A stretch of DNA of 8,316 bases from Mariprofundales bacterium (GTDB lineage Bacteria > Pseudomonadota > Zetaproteobacteria > Mariprofundales > S012-25). This document shows positions 6,441 to 8,316 of the stretch, piece after piece (positions within the stretch are counted from its first letter, which is position 1; every line of letters begins with the position of its first letter). The notes beneath the pieces were generated by a model. It was not told the DNA's origin. It saw only the letters and a list, made by a program, of their open reading frames with translations, and searched no databases. The translations under genes and the position numbers were made by a program. The stretch covers positions 1-8,316 of the forward strand of contig WFOX01000039.1 of NCBI GenBank assembly GCA_015487905.1. Direction: 5' to 3'.

Positions 6441-7027
6441 ATGCACCACGGCGTGCGGAGATCGCGCGCAAAACGAAGGAAACCGATGTGCGCGTGCGCC
6501 TTGTGCTGGACGGCGAGGGGAAGGTGCAAGTGCGCACGGGAATCGGCTTTTTTGATCACATGTTGGAGCAGCTCGGCCACCACGCGGGATGGAATCTCAC
6601 GATTGAAGCACGCGGCGATTTGCATGTGGACGGGCATCACACGGTAGAGGATGTGGGCATCTGCCTGGGCGAAGCCTTGCACGATGCCCTCGGCGACAAG
6701 CAAGGGATTGCGCGCTTTGGCTTTTTCTATGCGCCTTTGGATGAGGCGCTTGCACGCGCGGTCGTGGATCTTTCCGGTCGCCCGGGGCTTGTCTATGCCG
6801 TCAAGCTTCCGCGCGAGCGCATCGGCGAGATGGACGCCGAGCTTTTCCGCGAGTTCTTCCAGGCCTTTGCGAACCATGCACGCTGCACCTTGCATCTGGA
6901 TGTGCTGCGCGGGCGCAATGCGCATCACATGATAGAGAGCCTCTTCAAGGCCTTTGCGCGTGCGCTCAAGATGGCGCTTGCGCGCGAAGGCGGCGCAGGC
7001 GTGCCGAGCACCAAGGGCGTGCTTTAG
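6437..7027 (+). CDS. hisB: Imidazoleglycerol-phosphate dehydratase HisB (monofunctional)
   Basis: Dehydrates imidazole glycerol phosphate to imidazole acetol phosphate, using two Mn2+ per site in a 24-mer. The 196-residue protein is only the dehydratase; the histidinol-phosphatase domain fused to it in enterobacteria is absent, so a separate phosphatase must act elsewhere. Visible are the N-terminal KTKETDVRV, TGIGFFDHMLEQLGHH (34-49), the metal-binding HHTVEDVGI (67-75), the second metal motif NAHHMIESLFKAFARAL (161-177), and the usual C-terminus GVPSTKGVL. The ATG at 6437 is set by the ATGA overlap with hisC and GGAGGAG at 6422-6428, 8 nt upstream. Although the frame stays open back into hisC, that extension has no family similarity. 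A 13-nt gap separates its TAG from thiI. Confidence 0.98.
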   Translation: MNAPRRAEIARKTKETDVRVRLVLDGEGKVQVRTGIGFFDHMLEQLGHHAGWNLTIEARGDLHVDGHHTVEDVGICLGEALHDALGDKQGIARFGFFYAPLDEALARAVVDLSGRPGLVYAVKLPRERIGEMDAELFREFFQAFANHARCTLHLDVLRGRNAHHMIESLFKAFARALKMALAREGGAGVPSTKGVL

Positions 7028-7040
7028 CGCTTTTTGCATC

Positions 7041-8261
7041 ATGAACGAAGCGAACACCGAGCGCTGGCTCGTGCACTTCGGCGAGATCGCGCTCAAGGGC
7101 AAGAACCGCCCGCGCTTTGAGCGCGCGCTGGCGCGCAACCTCAAGCATCTTTTGGGCGCAAGCCGCATCGTGCGCGAATACGGGCGCATGATCGTGGAGA
7201 TGGATGCGCCGCGCGCAGAAACTCCTGCGCTTCTGGCGCGCATTCCGGGCGTGCGCTACTTCGCGCGCGCCTATCCCGCCCCGCCCACGATGGAGGGCAT
7301 GCAAGAGGTCGCGCGCAAGGCGGTGCTCGCTGAGTGGGGCGAGGATGTGGCCGGAAGGCGCTTTCGCGTGCGCGCGCGCCGGGCGGACAAACGCTTCGCC
7401 TACACCTCCAAGCAGATGGAGTTTGAGGTGGGCGGCTTCTTGCGCTCGCAGTGCGGGCTTGTCGTGAATCTGGATGAGCCGGAGATCGTCGTCGTGATTG
7501 AGGTCGCGCCCGAGGGCATCTGGATTTACGCGCGGCGGCACGAGGGGCCGGGCGGGCTGCCCGTGGGGGTTTCCGGCCGCGGCGTGGTGCTCTTCTCCGG
7601 TGGGCTGGATTCGCCCGTGGCCGCCTGGCGCATGATGAAGCGCGGCATGCAGGTGGTGCTCGTGCACTTTTACAACAGCATGCTTTCGCGCGATCTCGCC
7701 AAGATTGAGCGGCTGGCGGCGATCCTTTCGCGCTATCAGGGCCGCACGCGGCTTTTGCTTGCGGATTTGGAGGACTTTCAGCGCCATGCGGTCGCAGCCT
7801 GCCCGCCCGCCTACCGCATGATCATCTACAAGCGCCAGATGCTGCGCGTGGCCGCCCGCATCGCGCGCGCCCTGCGTGCCCAGGCGCTTGTGACAGGCGA
7901 CTCGCTCGGTCAGGTCGCAAGCCAAACGCTTGCCAACATCGCCGCGATTTATCGCGCAAGCGAGCTTCCCGTGCTTTCGCCGCTCATCGGCGCGGACAAG
8001 GAAGAGATCGTCGCCGAAAGCCGCAGGCTCGGGCTTTATGAGACCGCGATTGAGGAGCATTGCGACATCTGCGCCTTCATGCTTCCCAAGCATCCGGAAA
8101 CGCGCGCCGATCCCGAGAGGATCGCCGCGATTGAAGCGGGGCTGCCTGTGGCGGCGATGCCGCCTGTGGAGGAGATCGTGCTGGATCGCGGCGCAAGGGT
8201 TGGCGACCCGCGGCCTTTTTCCGTATCCTCGGAGCCTGCGCGCGCAAAGGAGGCGGGATGA
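7041..8261 (+). CDS. thiI: tRNA 4-thiouridine synthase / sulfurtransferase ThiI, without rhodanese domain
   Basis: Transfers sulfur to U8 of tRNA, giving 4-thiouridine; some members also serve thiamine thiazole synthesis. The 406 residues show the N-terminal ferredoxin-like domain (VHFGEIALKGKNRPRFE, 11-27), a THUMP RNA-binding region (about 60-165) and the PP-loop ATPase domain with LFSGGLDSPVAAWRMMKRG (184-202), where ATP adenylates U8. A C-terminal HCDICAFMLPKHPETRA (340-356) matches the conserved Cys-x4-P-K-H-P region. Length and ending are those of the Bacillus-type protein; the roughly 100-residue rhodanese extension of E. coli ThiI is missing. The ATG at 7041 matches the family N-terminus (MNEANTERWLVHFGEIALKG), but the T-rich 13 nt after hisB contain no Shine-Dalgarno, so coupling to hisB is likely. 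The stop overlaps the next start (ATGA). Confidence 0.95.
   Translation: MNEANTERWLVHFGEIALKGKNRPRFERALARNLKHLLGASRIVREYGRMIVEMDAPRAETPALLARIPGVRYFARAYPAPPTMEGMQEVARKAVLAEWGEDVAGRRFRVRARRADKRFAYTSKQMEFEVGGFLRSQCGLVVNLDEPEIVVVIEVAPEGIWIYARRHEGPGGLPVGVSGRGVVLFSGGLDSPVAAWRMMKRGMQVVLVHFYNSMLSRDLAKIERLAAILSRYQGRTRLLLADLEDFQRHAVAACPPAYRMIIYKRQMLRVAARIARALRAQALVTGDSLGQVASQTLANIAAIYRASELPVLSPLIGADKEEIVAESRRLGLYETAIEEHCDICAFMLPKHPETRADPERIAAIEAGLPVAAMPPVEEIVLDRGARVGDPRPFSVSSEPARAKEAG
8246..8253 (+). promoter_or_regulatory. Ribosome binding site of the downstream citrate-synthase-like gene
   Basis: AAAGGAGG lies in the last codons of thiI, 4 nt before the ATG at 8258. Together with the ATGA overlap it supports a real start there, even though only 19 codons of the gene are visible. 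Confidence 0.75.
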
Positions 8262-8316
8262 CGAAACCGAACCTTGCTTGCTACTCACCCGGGCTTGCGG
8301 GCATTCCGGTCGTGGA
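8258..8316 (+). CDS. Probable citrate synthase, N-terminal fragment (3' end outside window)
   Basis: The ATG overlaps the thiI stop codon (ATGA), has a strong ribosome binding site, and the frame stays open to the window end. The 19 visible residues read MTKPNLACYSPGLAGIPVV. The 'Y.PGLAGIPV' pattern is what bacterial citrate synthases show at the N-terminus (for example YKPGLEGVPA followed by SxISYIDG in several groups). If correct, it condenses acetyl-CoA and oxaloacetate to citrate; a 2-methylcitrate synthase is the main alternative. The fragment ends before any catalytic His or Asp, so the call rests on a short motif. Confidence 0.6.
   Translation, partial: MTKPNLACYSPGLAGIPVV

Noticed and set aside
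7007..7035. Possible terminator at the hisB end: AGCAC/GTGCT stem followed by a T5 run
   Set aside because: The stem is only 5 bp with a 7-nt loop, and 7 nt separate it from the T-run; too weak to call.
6954..7040. N-terminal extension of thiI into hisB
   Set aside because: It reads hisB coding sequence in another frame, and ThiI proteins begin shortly before the FGEIALKG motif.
6966..8288. 440-codon minus-strand frame opposite thiI
   Set aside because: Shadow of thiI with an Arg/His/Ala-rich low-information translation and no motif.

Overview
The window looks like ordinary chromosome from a GC-rich bacterium, probably a member of the Pseudomonadota. The pointers are the murA-hisG-hisD-hisC order, a short-form HisG, a protein-kinase-fold homoserine kinase (type ThrB of proteobacteria), and tRNA genes that encode their own CCA ends. 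The beta/gamma/Acidithiobacillia part of the phylum fits best, but this is inferred from gene order and motifs and no search was run. The window is densely packed, with almost no intergenic DNA. I see no mobile element, CRISPR array, phage gene or defence module.

Left part (1-1170, plus strand): the 3' part of a nucleotide-sugar dehydrogenase of the TviB/VipA type, which makes UDP-uronic acids for surface polysaccharide. It is followed by a compact stable-RNA cluster: tRNA-Ser(CGA), tRNA-Ser(GGA) and the small bacterial SRP RNA (ffs). A plausible sigma-70-type promoter lies just upstream of the first tRNA, and no obvious promoter sits between the three RNAs.

Middle (1173-2170): thrB (homoserine kinase) on the minus strand. 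It converges on ffs, with its stop codon inside the T-run after the SRP RNA, and diverges from murA across a 62-bp gap.

Right part (2171-8316, plus strand): a tightly coupled run of murA (peptidoglycan precursor synthesis), hisG, hisD, hisC and hisB (histidine synthesis), thiI (tRNA 4-thiouridine sulfurtransferase), and the first codons of a probable citrate synthase. hisG begins directly after the murA stop. The hisG/hisD, hisD/hisC, hisC/hisB and thiI/citrate-synthase junctions are all 4-nt ATGA overlaps; only hisB-thiI has a short gap (13 nt). The run therefore reads as one operon joining cell-wall, histidine, tRNA-modification and central-carbon genes. The other histidine genes (hisZ, hisH, hisA, hisF, hisI/E) are absent and should lie elsewhere.

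I found no convincing undescribed system. The points worth a second look are the tRNA-tRNA-ffs cluster with its spacer hairpin, the ffs/thrB convergence, a base change in the conserved SRP RNA loop, the split his cluster with thiI and a citrate synthase attached, and the cysteine pair in a rhodanese-less ThiI.
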